DNA of 13,697 bases from Pedobacter sp. (GTDB lineage Bacteria; Bacteroidota; Bacteroidia; Sphingobacteriales; Sphingobacteriaceae): assembly GCA_028287885.1 (NCBI GenBank), contig JAQBOT010000314.1:1-13697 (forward strand), given 5' to 3'. Position 1 is the stretch's first letter; the number at the start of each line of letters is the position of its first letter. Positions 7,500-13,697 of this stretch are shown in pieces. The translations under genes and the position numbers were made by a program. The notes under the pieces were generated by a model. The model saw nothing but the letters and a program-made list of their open reading frames with translations, did not search any database and was not told where the DNA came from.

Positions 7500-7874
7500 T
7501 TAGGACTGGACGGCTAGTATGCCGTCTATTCCGCTTAATAAATGATCAATATCAAAAGGCTTTGCAATGTAATCTGTTGCACCTGCTCTAAATGCAATCT
7601 CGGGTCCATCTGTGCTGGCTGATAACACAATTACAGGAAGGGTCTTTGTCTCCGGCTGACTTCTTAAATGCAGTAATACCTGGTCTCCTGATAGGACAGG
7701 CATCCACAAGTCAAGTAACAACAGGTCCGGCTTTTTACTTTCAATTAGTTTGTACAAATTCAGGCTGTTTTGTTCAGCAATAACATTATAGCCGGAATCC
7801 TCCAGAATAATAGCCAGCATCTCCAAAATACCTTCATCATCATCGCATACAATAATTGTCTTATTAATCTTCAT
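7500..7874 (-). CDS. Single-domain response regulator (CheY-like receiver)
   Basis: This 124-residue protein consists of one receiver domain and no output domain. The acidic pocket is Asp11-Asp12-Asp13 in IIVCDDDEG, the phosphorylated residue is Asp55 in LLLLDLWMPVLSG, the switch Ser is Ser85 in VIVLSAS, and Lys105 lies in DYIAKPF. All needed residues are present, so it should be active in phosphotransfer. No histidine kinase is in the window, so its partner is encoded elsewhere and the output is unknown. Its ATG overlaps the stop of a short upstream frame by four bases (ATGA), which suggests translational coupling. It converges with the Omp85-type gene. Confidence 0.93.
   Translation of the reverse strand: MKINKTIIVCDDDEGILEMLAIILEDSGYNVIAEQNSLNLYKLIESKKPDLLLLDLWMPVLSGDQVLLHLRSQPETKTLPVIVLSASTDGPEIAFRAGATDYIAKPFDIDHLLSGIDGILAVQS
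7507..7528. terminator. Hairpin between convergent genes, possible terminator
   Basis: An 8-pair stem with one G-U pair (TGGACGGC / GCCGTCTA) and a 6-base loop lies 40 bases after the Omp85-type gene and overlaps the last codons of the convergent response-regulator gene. It could slow transcription from the left. No strong T-run follows on either strand, so the support is moderate to weak. Confidence 0.25.
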
Positions 7875-7996
7875 TTTTTCTCCAGATTATCAACCATGTT
7901 AACCAGGCCCTTCGTGTGAGAAAAATGATTCTTCGTATTCGAGTTGCACAAGCAGTAGTTTTCTTTCAACATTCTTGTAAGCAAAAAAAGTGCCAT
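7871..7996 (-). CDS. Undescribed 41-residue small protein upstream of the response regulator
   Basis: A frame opens at ATG 7996 and ends in TGA 7873-7871, overlapping the response-regulator ATG as ATGA. The product begins MALFLLTRMLKENYCLCNSN and ends in VNMVDNLEKK; it has a Cys-Leu-Cys at 15-17, a hydrophobic N-terminus and a polar, probably helical C-terminus. A purine-rich GGAGAGAGAAG stretch lies upstream of the ATG, a few bases farther than usual. A later start at 7972 would give 33 residues. I do not recognise the sequence. The four-base overlap is the main reason to think it is translated; length alone proves nothing, and it may be a remnant or chance frame. Confidence 0.4.
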   Translation of the reverse strand: MALFLLTRMLKENYCLCNSNTKNHFSHTKGLVNMVDNLEKK

Positions 7997-8032
7997 CCAA
8001 TCTTCTCTCTCCGGAACCGCCTAACTATGCAA

Positions 8033-8052
8033 AAGCTGTCAAAGAACAGCTT
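8033..8052 (-). terminator. Hairpin at the end of the alpha-galactosidase gene
   Basis: On the minus strand AAGCTG and CAGCTT form a 6-pair stem around an 8-base loop, starting within the alpha-galactosidase stop codon and followed by a short T stretch (CTTTTGC). It is a plausible but weak intrinsic terminator, and suggests that the short frame and response regulator downstream are expressed separately. Confidence 0.35.
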
Positions 8053-10234
8053 AGTGTGCTTCCTCGACTTTTAATATCACGCTTGTCCGTGATGCATTCA
8101 CATCGGGATTAAATCCTACTCGCATTAAAAAATCACCTGTAAACACCTTTAAGGAGCTTAAACTTGACTTTGTACCAGGAAATAAGTTGATTTCTGTTAT
8201 TCTGTATTGTTTATCTGCAATTAAGCCCTTCAACCGGATCGGTAGTTTACTATTTTCCGCATACCTGTTGTTTACGAGGTAGTTGAAGATTACACCACTT
8301 GTTTTTTCTTGATTTATATAGAACATGGAAGCAACGCTGGATTCGTCTGGATTAGCCAATCTATATTGATCACCATGCCAAATCACTGCCTTTATTCCAT
8401 TATACGTTTGTATAGCTTCCTGACAAAACTTGAGATCGTTGCCTGTAAGATGGCTTACTACGATGTCAAATCCGAGCTTACCCATCATCGCAACATCAGT
8501 TCGAAACTTGATTGGCTGCTTACCCCAGTCGGTCACATGATTGGCACTGGTGATTGCAGGGTAGAAATATGAATACTGCCATTGTATAAATATGCGCTCC
8601 ATTGGATCTGTATTGTCGCTTGGCCAGAACTCTGTAAAGTATTGAAGAGCCCCGTAATCGACCCTCCCTCCGCCACCGGAGCAAAGCATCATCGGCACTT
8701 TAGGGTATTTTTCACGGATACGCTGCAAAACTTTGTACAGGCCACGCACATATTCGATGTAAAAGTGCGACTGGTTCTTCAATGTTGCGGAGTATGCGTT
8801 ATAAATGACGGCGTTACAATCCCATTTGATGTAGGCGAGTTTAGGGTTCTTTGTAAACAGTCCATCTACTACTCCAAATACAAAATCTTGCACCTTAGGA
8901 TTTGTAAGATCCAGCACGAGTTGATTTCTGTAGTAATACTCTTCCCTTTTCGGCTGTTTAACCACCCAGTCTGGATGCTTTTCATACAACTCGCTCTTGG
9001 GATTTACCATTTCAGGCTCTACCCAGATTCCAAACTTCACCCCGTTTTGTTCCGCTTCTGCAACCAGCGATGAAATTCCGTTTGGTAGTTTTTGTTTATT
9101 TTCCTGCCAATCGCCGAGCCCCGCATGGTCGCTATTCCGTGGATACTTGTTTGCAAACCAGCCATCATCAAGAAGAAAAAGATCTACACCGAGATTTTTG
9201 GTGTCTTTAAACAAGGCGGAAAGTTTGCTTTCATTAAAGTCGAAAAAGGTAGCCTCCCAGTTGTTCAAAAGTGTCAGTCTTTCACCTTTTCCGTCCAGCA
9301 GCTTATAATTCCTTGCCCAACGCTGCAAGTTTCTGCTCGCCTCTCCTTTTCCATGTGTAGATAGTGTGTATAAAAAGGCAGGAGTTACAAAGTCTTCATT
9401 TGGTTTCAGTGTGTAGGTAGACGCGTAATTATTTATTCCAGAGATTATTCTCAAGTTATCCTGATTGTCTATCTCCAGGTCTGTGCGGAAATTACCACTC
9501 CATTCCAGAGATCCAAGTAAAACGGTGCCCTCGTCTTCTGTCGCAGGCTGGTCTATGGATACCATGAAGACCGATGGCTGAAATATGTTTGCCCTGGTGC
9601 CAAGCTTGGTATCGAGGGTTTTAATTCCGTGTGTAAGTTTAGATTCTTCAGGCCGCATTTCCTTTGCCCAGTCGCCATGGTACTGATTCAGCCAATACCC
9701 TTTGCCTTTCAGATGCAGATTTGCGGAAGCGTACTTACGAAGCAGAATGTTGCCTTTCTCAGAATGCTTGATCGACGACCATTGTTCAACTACATTCTCG
9801 TTGAAGTAACTTTTGTAGTACAGCGTAACGGCAAAGTTGTATACGGGGTCCTTCAAAACAACAGATAACAAGGAAATCTGGTTGCCGAGATCTTTAACAT
9901 TATGACTCACATAACGAAGATCAAGGGAATTGTTACCATCGGCGTGTGTGACTTCTATTGCTGGTTCTACCAGGTTGCGTGAACCGGCCGGCGTATACGC
10001 TGCGTTGAGTACACCGGTATAGTCCTCTGCTTGTCTGTACATGCCGGATACTTCCTTGTATTCGGCCGCATTCCCAAGCTTGTGGCCCAGGTAGATCAAA
10101 CTCACATTCTTACTGGAATCTACCTGCAGGACAACTGCATTATCTTTCGTTTCAATTGGAATGATCGTCTGTGACTTGGCGGCGAAACAGACTGAAGAAA
10201 AAAAGAAAAGGGCTAAATAATTCTTGATGTTCAT
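8051..10234 (-). CDS. Alpha-galactosidase, glycoside hydrolase family 36, secreted
   Basis: This 727-residue protein begins with a signal peptide (about 1-21, LALFFFSSVCFAAKSQ), placing it in the periplasm or at the surface. An N-terminal beta-rich domain (about 22-315) precedes the catalytic barrel. Motifs are LFLLDDGWF (352-360), KFGIWVEPEMVNP (400-412), YIKWDCN with the expected nucleophile Asp472, CSGGGGRVDYG (518-528), and WPSDNTDP with the expected acid/base Asp540. A C-terminal beta-sandwich follows (about 640-727). The length fits the family. GH36 enzymes remove terminal alpha-1,6-galactose from raffinose-type sugars and galactomannans with retention of configuration. No SusC/SusD pair, sugar transporter or other glycosidase lies nearby, so it does not sit in a recognisable polysaccharide utilisation locus within this window. 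It is divergent from the short-chain dehydrogenase gene. Confidence 0.94.
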   Translation of the reverse strand: MNIKNYLALFFFSSVCFAAKSQTIIPIETKDNAVVLQVDSSKNVSLIYLGHKLGNAAEYKEVSGMYRQAEDYTGVLNAAYTPAGSRNLVEPAIEVTHADGNNSLDLRYVSHNVKDLGNQISLLSVVLKDPVYNFAVTLYYKSYFNENVVEQWSSIKHSEKGNILLRKYASANLHLKGKGYWLNQYHGDWAKEMRPEESKLTHGIKTLDTKLGTRANIFQPSVFMVSIDQPATEDEGTVLLGSLEWSGNFRTDLEIDNQDNLRIISGINNYASTYTLKPNEDFVTPAFLYTLSTHGKGEASRNLQRWARNYKLLDGKGERLTLLNNWEATFFDFNESKLSALFKDTKNLGVDLFLLDDGWFANKYPRNSDHAGLGDWQENKQKLPNGISSLVAEAEQNGVKFGIWVEPEMVNPKSELYEKHPDWVVKQPKREEYYYRNQLVLDLTNPKVQDFVFGVVDGLFTKNPKLAYIKWDCNAVIYNAYSATLKNQSHFYIEYVRGLYKVLQRIREKYPKVPMMLCSGGGGRVDYGALQYFTEFWPSDNTDPMERIFIQWQYSYFYPAITSANHVTDWGKQPIKFRTDVAMMGKLGFDIVVSHLTGNDLKFCQEAIQTYNGIKAVIWHGDQYRLANPDESSVASMFYINQEKTSGVIFNYLVNNRYAENSKLPIRLKGLIADKQYRITEINLFPGTKSSLSSLKVFTGDFLMRVGFNPDVNASRTSVILKVEEAH

Positions 10235-10446
10235 AGGTTAATCTATTGGAGAACTGCGAATCAAGCTGAGTTGGATTGTCTTATTTATACTCTGCATATT
10301 TGGTTCTGTTAACGTGAATATATGGATTGTATTCAGAAACGCAAATTTTAGCCCCCTGGCTTGATGAAGATGGACATCATCGGCTCTAAACAAAAGGGAT
10401 TTACGAGTTTAGGCAAACATTTTGTTTCAGTTGAGGTTAACAAAAT
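10235..10446. other. Divergent intergenic region, no convincing control element
   Basis: These 212 bases must hold the promoters of the alpha-galactosidase (minus) and the short-chain dehydrogenase (plus). I found no good match to the Bacteroidota TAnnTTTG box on either strand. A TGATG/CATCA inverted pair (10362-10379) and two GTTAAC palindromes are present but short. A GAGG about 12 bases before the ATG at 10447 may serve as ribosome binding site. Confidence 0.4.
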
Positions 10447-11157
10447 ATGGAAGATCAATCAGGTAAAGTAGCGCTTATTACAGGAGGAACTAAAGGCATT
10501 GGATATGGCATAGCAGAGGCACTTTTGAAGGTGGGCTATAAAGTTGCAATTACAAGTCGAAATCAGGAAAGTGCAGAAAAGGCAGCCAATCAGCTCAAAG
10601 GATTGGGTGATGTTATTGGACTAGAAGCTAATGTGAAGGAACTCGCTTCGCAGGAGAAAGCGGTTCAGGCCGTAATAGACAGATGGGGTAAGCTGGATGT
10701 ATTGATCGCAAATGCGGGTGTAGGCCACTTTGCTGCTATCGACCAAATGGACGCACAAACCTGGCTTGATACCATAGACACCAATTTAACAGGGGTGTTT
10801 TACAGTGTAAAAGCCAGCGTTGAACATTTAAAAAAATCTCAAGGGTATATTTTTACCATCTCCAGCTTAGCAGGCACAAACTTTTTTGAAAATGGTTCTG
10901 CCTATAATGCAAGTAAGTTCGGTCTTACCGGATTTAGTCAGGCCATAATGCTTGATTTAAGAAAATACAAGATAAAAGTCAGCACCATCATGCCAGGTTC
11001 TGTAGCAACCTATTTCAACGATCATGAGCCGGATGCCGGCAAAGATGCATGGAAGATTCAGCCTGAGGATTTGGGACAACTTGTGGTTGATTTGTTGAAC
11101 ATGCCTGTAAGAACGCTGCCAAGTAAGGTAGAGATTAGACCCTCGCAAACGTCATAG
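10447..11157 (+). CDS. Short-chain dehydrogenase/reductase, classical type
   Basis: This 236-residue cytoplasmic oxidoreductase has a complete classical SDR set: the dinucleotide-binding TGGTKGIG (12-19), NAG at 89-91 in IANAGVG, Asn113 in DTNLTG, catalytic Ser140 in TISSLAG, Tyr153 and Lys157 in YNASKFG, and PGSVAT after the catalytic region. Arg38 in TSRN, after the second strand, suggests NADP(H) preference. Such enzymes are often labelled 3-oxoacyl-ACP reductase-like, but the substrate cannot be inferred: the protein lacks fatty-acid synthesis neighbours. The gene is followed after 43 bases by the zinc/HhH gene in the same direction, separated by a compact hairpin. Confidence 0.93.
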   Translation: MEDQSGKVALITGGTKGIGYGIAEALLKVGYKVAITSRNQESAEKAANQLKGLGDVIGLEANVKELASQEKAVQAVIDRWGKLDVLIANAGVGHFAAIDQMDAQTWLDTIDTNLTGVFYSVKASVEHLKKSQGYIFTISSLAGTNFFENGSAYNASKFGLTGFSQAIMLDLRKYKIKVSTIMPGSVATYFNDHEPDAGKDAWKIQPEDLGQLVVDLLNMPVRTLPSKVEIRPSQTS

Positions 11158-11160
11158 TTT

Positions 11161-11176
11161 CTGCAGTAGCCTGCAG
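11161..11176. other. Hairpin from two CTGCAG copies after the SDR gene
   Basis: CTGCAG-TAGC-CTGCAG can fold into a 6-pair stem with a 4-base loop, four bases after the SDR stop. No T-run follows, so it may be an mRNA 3'-end stabiliser, a weak terminator, or chance. Confidence 0.25.
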
Positions 11177-11200
11177 CCTCCAATAATTAAGACCATCAGT

Positions 11201-11479
11201 ATGTTGAAAATTTGCAGCAAGGGCCAAAATTATTACAAAAACTCAGATTGTCCCACATGCCCGAAATGTGAGCAGGAACGAAAACCTTCTTCGGGATTGC
11301 TTTCAAAAGTTGCGGCGCCCGCTCGGCGTGCTTTGGAGAATCAAAATATATTGACGATACAAGATCTTGCAGCCTATTCGGAGAAAGAAATTTTAGAACT
11401 ACATGGAATCGGTGCAACTTCAATGCCTAGACTCCGAGCAGCTTTGGAGGAAGCAGGATTAAGTTTTAGAAAATCCTGA
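11201..11479 (+). CDS. Small zinc-cysteine protein with RNA polymerase alpha C-terminal-like helix-hairpin-helix domain
   Basis: This 92-residue protein has a Cys cluster at the N-terminus (Cys5, Cys17, Cys20, Cys23 in NSDCPTCPKCEQERKP), likely a zinc knuckle. A helical region follows that resembles the RNA polymerase alpha-subunit C-terminal domain: LLSKVAAPARRALENQNI (33-50), LTIQDLAAYSEKEILELHG (51-69) and GIGATSMPRLRAALEEAGL (69-87), which holds the helix-hairpin-helix GIG. Proteins of this layout recur in Bacteroidota as conserved unknowns and are often named after the alpha C-terminal domain. Nucleic-acid binding or an RNA polymerase-associated role is an inference. It lies 81 bases before the phosphoketolase gene. 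Confidence 0.82.
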   Translation: MLKICSKGQNYYKNSDCPTCPKCEQERKPSSGLLSKVAAPARRALENQNILTIQDLAAYSEKEILELHGIGATSMPRLRAALEEAGLSFRKS

Positions 11480-11560
11480 TCAAAGACGATTGGCTGATTT
11501 GCTGACGACTTTTGATATTTTATGTGTAATATTAGAAAATGCTCATCTAAAACATTGCAT

Positions 11561-13697
11561 ATGAAAGATCTAAGCCAAGAGCAAATTACCACTTCAACTC
11601 CCTTGTCTGATGAAACGTTACATGCCATAGACGGGTATTGGCGTGCGGCCAATTACATCAGTGTTGGGCAGCTTTACCTTAGGGATAATCCATTGTTAAA
11701 AGCGCCACTTAAACTGGAACATATAAAAACGATGCTTTTGGGACATTGGGGCACCACCCCAGGGCAGAACTTTATTTACACACATTTAAATCGAATTATA
11801 AACCAGTACGACCTGGATATGATCTACATATCCGGCCCAGGGCATGGAGGTCCGGCAGTTGTTGCGGGAACATACCTGGAAGGCTCTTACTCCGAAACCT
11901 ATCCTGATATTACACAGGATGAAGAGGGTCTTAAGAAGCTGTTTAGACAGTTTTCCTTTCCTGGAGGAATATCTAGTCATGCATCTCCTGAAACTCCCGG
12001 ATCTATGCATGAAGGTGGAGAGCTTGGGTATTCACTTAGTCATGCTTTCGGGGCGGTATTAGATAATCCCAACTTAATTGTTGCCTGTGTAGTTGGTGAT
12101 GGAGAAGCGGAAACCGGGCCTTTGGCGACAGCCTGGCACTCCAACAAGTTTATTAATCCATTAACAGACGGCGTTGTTTTGCCAATCCTCCACCTAAATG
12201 GATACAAGATATCCAACCCAACTGTCCTGGCCAGGATCACCCACGAGGAACTGGAACAGCTGTTCTTCGGTTATGGCTGGAAGCCAATATTTGTTGAAGG
12301 TGATGAACCAGAAGTTATGCACCGACTAATGGCAGCAGCCCTGGATCAAGCCGTAAAAGAAATAAGCAGTATCAAAGCGGATGCTCTTGTTGCACCATGC
12401 GATCGGCCTCGCTGGCCAATGATCGTATTGCGGTCGCCAAAAGGATGGACCGGGCCAAAAGTTGTTGCTGGTCGCAAAATAGAAGGAAACTTTCGTTCAC
12501 ATCAGATTCCCCTCCTTGTATCTGCTGAAACACCCGCTGACAACCTAACCCAGTTGGAAACCTGGATGCGCAGTTATAGGCCGGAAGAGTTGTTTGATGA
12601 TAAGGGCAGCTTGGTGCCAAAATTTGCTAGCATTGCACCTAAATCTGAAAGGCGGATGGGTACCAACCCACATAGCAATGGCGGTTTGCTGCTAAAGGAT
12701 CTAAGATTGCCTGATTTTAGGAATTATGCACTAGATCTTCCTGTGCATGGCGTTGTTGGTGAAGGCGACGTACATGTTTGTGGGAGATTTTTACGTGACG
12801 TCATTCAACTAAATGAAACAACGAAGAACTTTAGAATCTTCGGACCCGATGAAACAGTATCAAACCGCCTTGATGAAGTATTTGACGTGACCAACCGGCA
12901 ATGGAACGCAGATCATGATGAAAATGACGAATTCCTCGCCCCTACCGGGCGGGTTATGGAAATGTTGAGTGAACACCAATGTGAAGGCTGGCTTGAGGGT
13001 TATTTGCTCACAGGCAGACATGGATTATTCAATTGTTATGAAGCGTTTATTCATATTGTAGACTCCATGTTTAATCAGCATGCCAAGTGGTTAAAAATGA
13101 CACGAGAGATTCCATGGCGACGGAGAATTGCGTCGTTGAACATCCTTTTAACCTCTACCGTTTGGCGGCAGGACCACAATGGGTTTACCCATCAGGATCC
13201 CGGATTTATCGATCACGTGGTTAATAAAAAGGCGGAAATCGTGCGCGTTTATCTACCGCCTGATGCAAATTGTCTGCTTTCGGTGATGAATCATTGCCTG
13301 CGAAGCTATCATTACGTAAATGTGATTATTGCGGCCAAGCATGCTGCACCGCAATGGCTCGGCATGAGCGAAGCTGTTGAACACTGTACACGTGGCATAG
13401 GGATATGGACCTGGGCAAGTTCAGATCAGGGTTTTGAGCCAGATCTAGTCATGGCTTGCAGCGGTGACGTACCCACGCTAGAAACACTCGCAGCGGTGAG
13501 TATACTTAAAGAGCATATGCCGGAGTTAAAAATCCGGGTTATAAATGTGGTCGACCTGTTAAAGCTCCAACGAAAAACAGAACACCCACATGGATTGAAC
13601 GATAAAGATTTTGACTCCCTATTTACGCTAAATAAGCCGGTCATTTTTGCTTTCCATGGTTATCCTTGGTTAATACATAGACTTACTTATAATAGGG
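11561..13697 (+). CDS. xfp: Xylulose-5-phosphate/fructose-6-phosphate phosphoketolase (3' end off the right edge)
   Basis: ATG 11561 opens a frame that runs 712 codons to the window end with no stop; family members are near 790-800 residues, so roughly the last tenth is missing. Motifs seen are [28 protein letters not shown] (92-99), the phosphoketolase signature EGGELGY (151-157) after [12 protein letters not shown], the thiamine-diphosphate/Mg motif GDGEAETG (179-186), [19 protein letters not shown] and the second signature region GFTHQDPGF (541-549). The enzyme is cytoplasmic and splits xylulose 5-phosphate, and in some members fructose 6-phosphate, with phosphate into acetyl phosphate and a sugar phosphate. 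This gives a carbon-saving route to acetyl phosphate and acetyl-CoA. Which substrate is preferred cannot be told, and no acetate kinase or phosphotransacetylase gene is in view. Confidence 0.95.
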   Translation, partial: MKDLSQEQITTSTPLSDETLHAIDGYWRAANYISVGQLYLRDNPLLKAPLKLEHIKTMLLGHWGTTPGQNFIYTHLNRIINQYDLDMIYISGPGHGGPAVVAGTYLEGSYSETYPDITQDEEGLKKLFRQFSFPGGISSHASPETPGSMHEGGELGYSLSHAFGAVLDNPNLIVACVVGDGEAETGPLATAWHSNKFINPLTDGVVLPILHLNGYKISNPTVLARITHEELEQLFFGYGWKPIFVEGDEPEVMHRLMAAALDQAVKEISSIKADALVAPCDRPRWPMIVLRSPKGWTGPKVVAGRKIEGNFRSHQIPLLVSAETPADNLTQLETWMRSYRPEELFDDKGSLVPKFASIAPKSERRMGTNPHSNGGLLLKDLRLPDFRNYALDLPVHGVVGEGDVHVCGRFLRDVIQLNETTKNFRIFGPDETVSNRLDEVFDVTNRQWNADHDENDEFLAPTGRVMEMLSEHQCEGWLEGYLLTGRHGLFNCYEAFIHIVDSMFNQHAKWLKMTREIPWRRRIASLNILLTSTVWRQDHNGFTHQDPGFIDHVVNKKAEIVRVYLPPDANCLLSVMNHCLRSYHYVNVIIAAKHAAPQWLGMSEAVEHCTRGIGIWTWASSDQGFEPDLVMACSGDVPTLETLAAVSILKEHMPELKIRVINVVDLLKLQRKTEHPHGLNDKDFDSLFTLNKPVIFAFHGYPWLIHRLTYNR

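Noticed and set aside
8582..9073. Open frame of 163 codons on the plus strand
   Set aside because: It lies wholly inside the alpha-galactosidase gene on the other strand, whose motifs are unambiguous; the translation is not protein-like (many Cys, Val, Phe and no recognisable motif).
10362..10379. TGATG/CATCA inverted repeat in the divergent intergenic region
   Set aside because: Only five pairs, one copy, and no link to a known regulator; not above expectation.
11374..11652. Minus-strand frame of 92 codons
   Set aside because: It overlaps both the zinc/HhH gene and the phosphoketolase start in antisense and has no recognisable features.

Overview
The window looks like chromosomal DNA of a Bacteroidota bacterium, most likely of the Sphingobacteriaceae type (Pedobacter/Mucilaginibacter-like). 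This is an inference from several signs: signal peptides that end in A-Q, few Shine-Dalgarno sequences, many outer-membrane and lipoprotein genes, moderate GC, and the families present. No rRNA, tRNA, insertion sequence, phage gene or CRISPR array was seen. No gap between genes exceeds about 215 bases.

Layout. (1) 1-1824, minus: a secreted N-terminal-nucleophile acylase of the penicillin/acyl-homoserine-lactone acylase family, cut by the left edge. (2) 1988-7467, plus: six genes in one direction. They are a serine beta-lactamase-like hydrolase, a fusion of a ChrB chromate-resistance domain with an AraC-type DNA-binding domain, the chromate transporter ChrA, a small outer-membrane protein, a lipoprotein, and an Omp85-type barrel without POTRA domains. 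The first four are tightly packed (4-base overlap, 60-base gap, 1-base gap), so they are probably one transcription unit; the last two follow after gaps of about 50 and 120 bases. (3) 7500-7996, minus: a single-domain response regulator, preceded by an undescribed 41-codon reading frame that overlaps its start by four bases. (4) 8051-10234, minus: a secreted GH36 alpha-galactosidase. (5) 10447-13697, plus: a short-chain dehydrogenase, a small zinc-cysteine plus helix-hairpin-helix protein resembling the RNA polymerase alpha C-terminal domain, and a phosphoketolase cut by the right edge.

The most interesting part is the chromate locus. The usual arrangement is a separate ChrB regulator beside ChrA. 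Here the ChrB sensor-like domain sits at the N-terminus and an AraC helix-turn-helix pair at the C-terminus, which makes a plausible one-component chromate-responsive regulator of the adjacent transporter. It is translationally coupled to a serine hydrolase upstream, and chrA is coupled to an outer-membrane protein downstream. Direct repeats of ATCTATA lie just upstream of the first gene and could be an operator. The second most interesting item is the short frame coupled to the response regulator.
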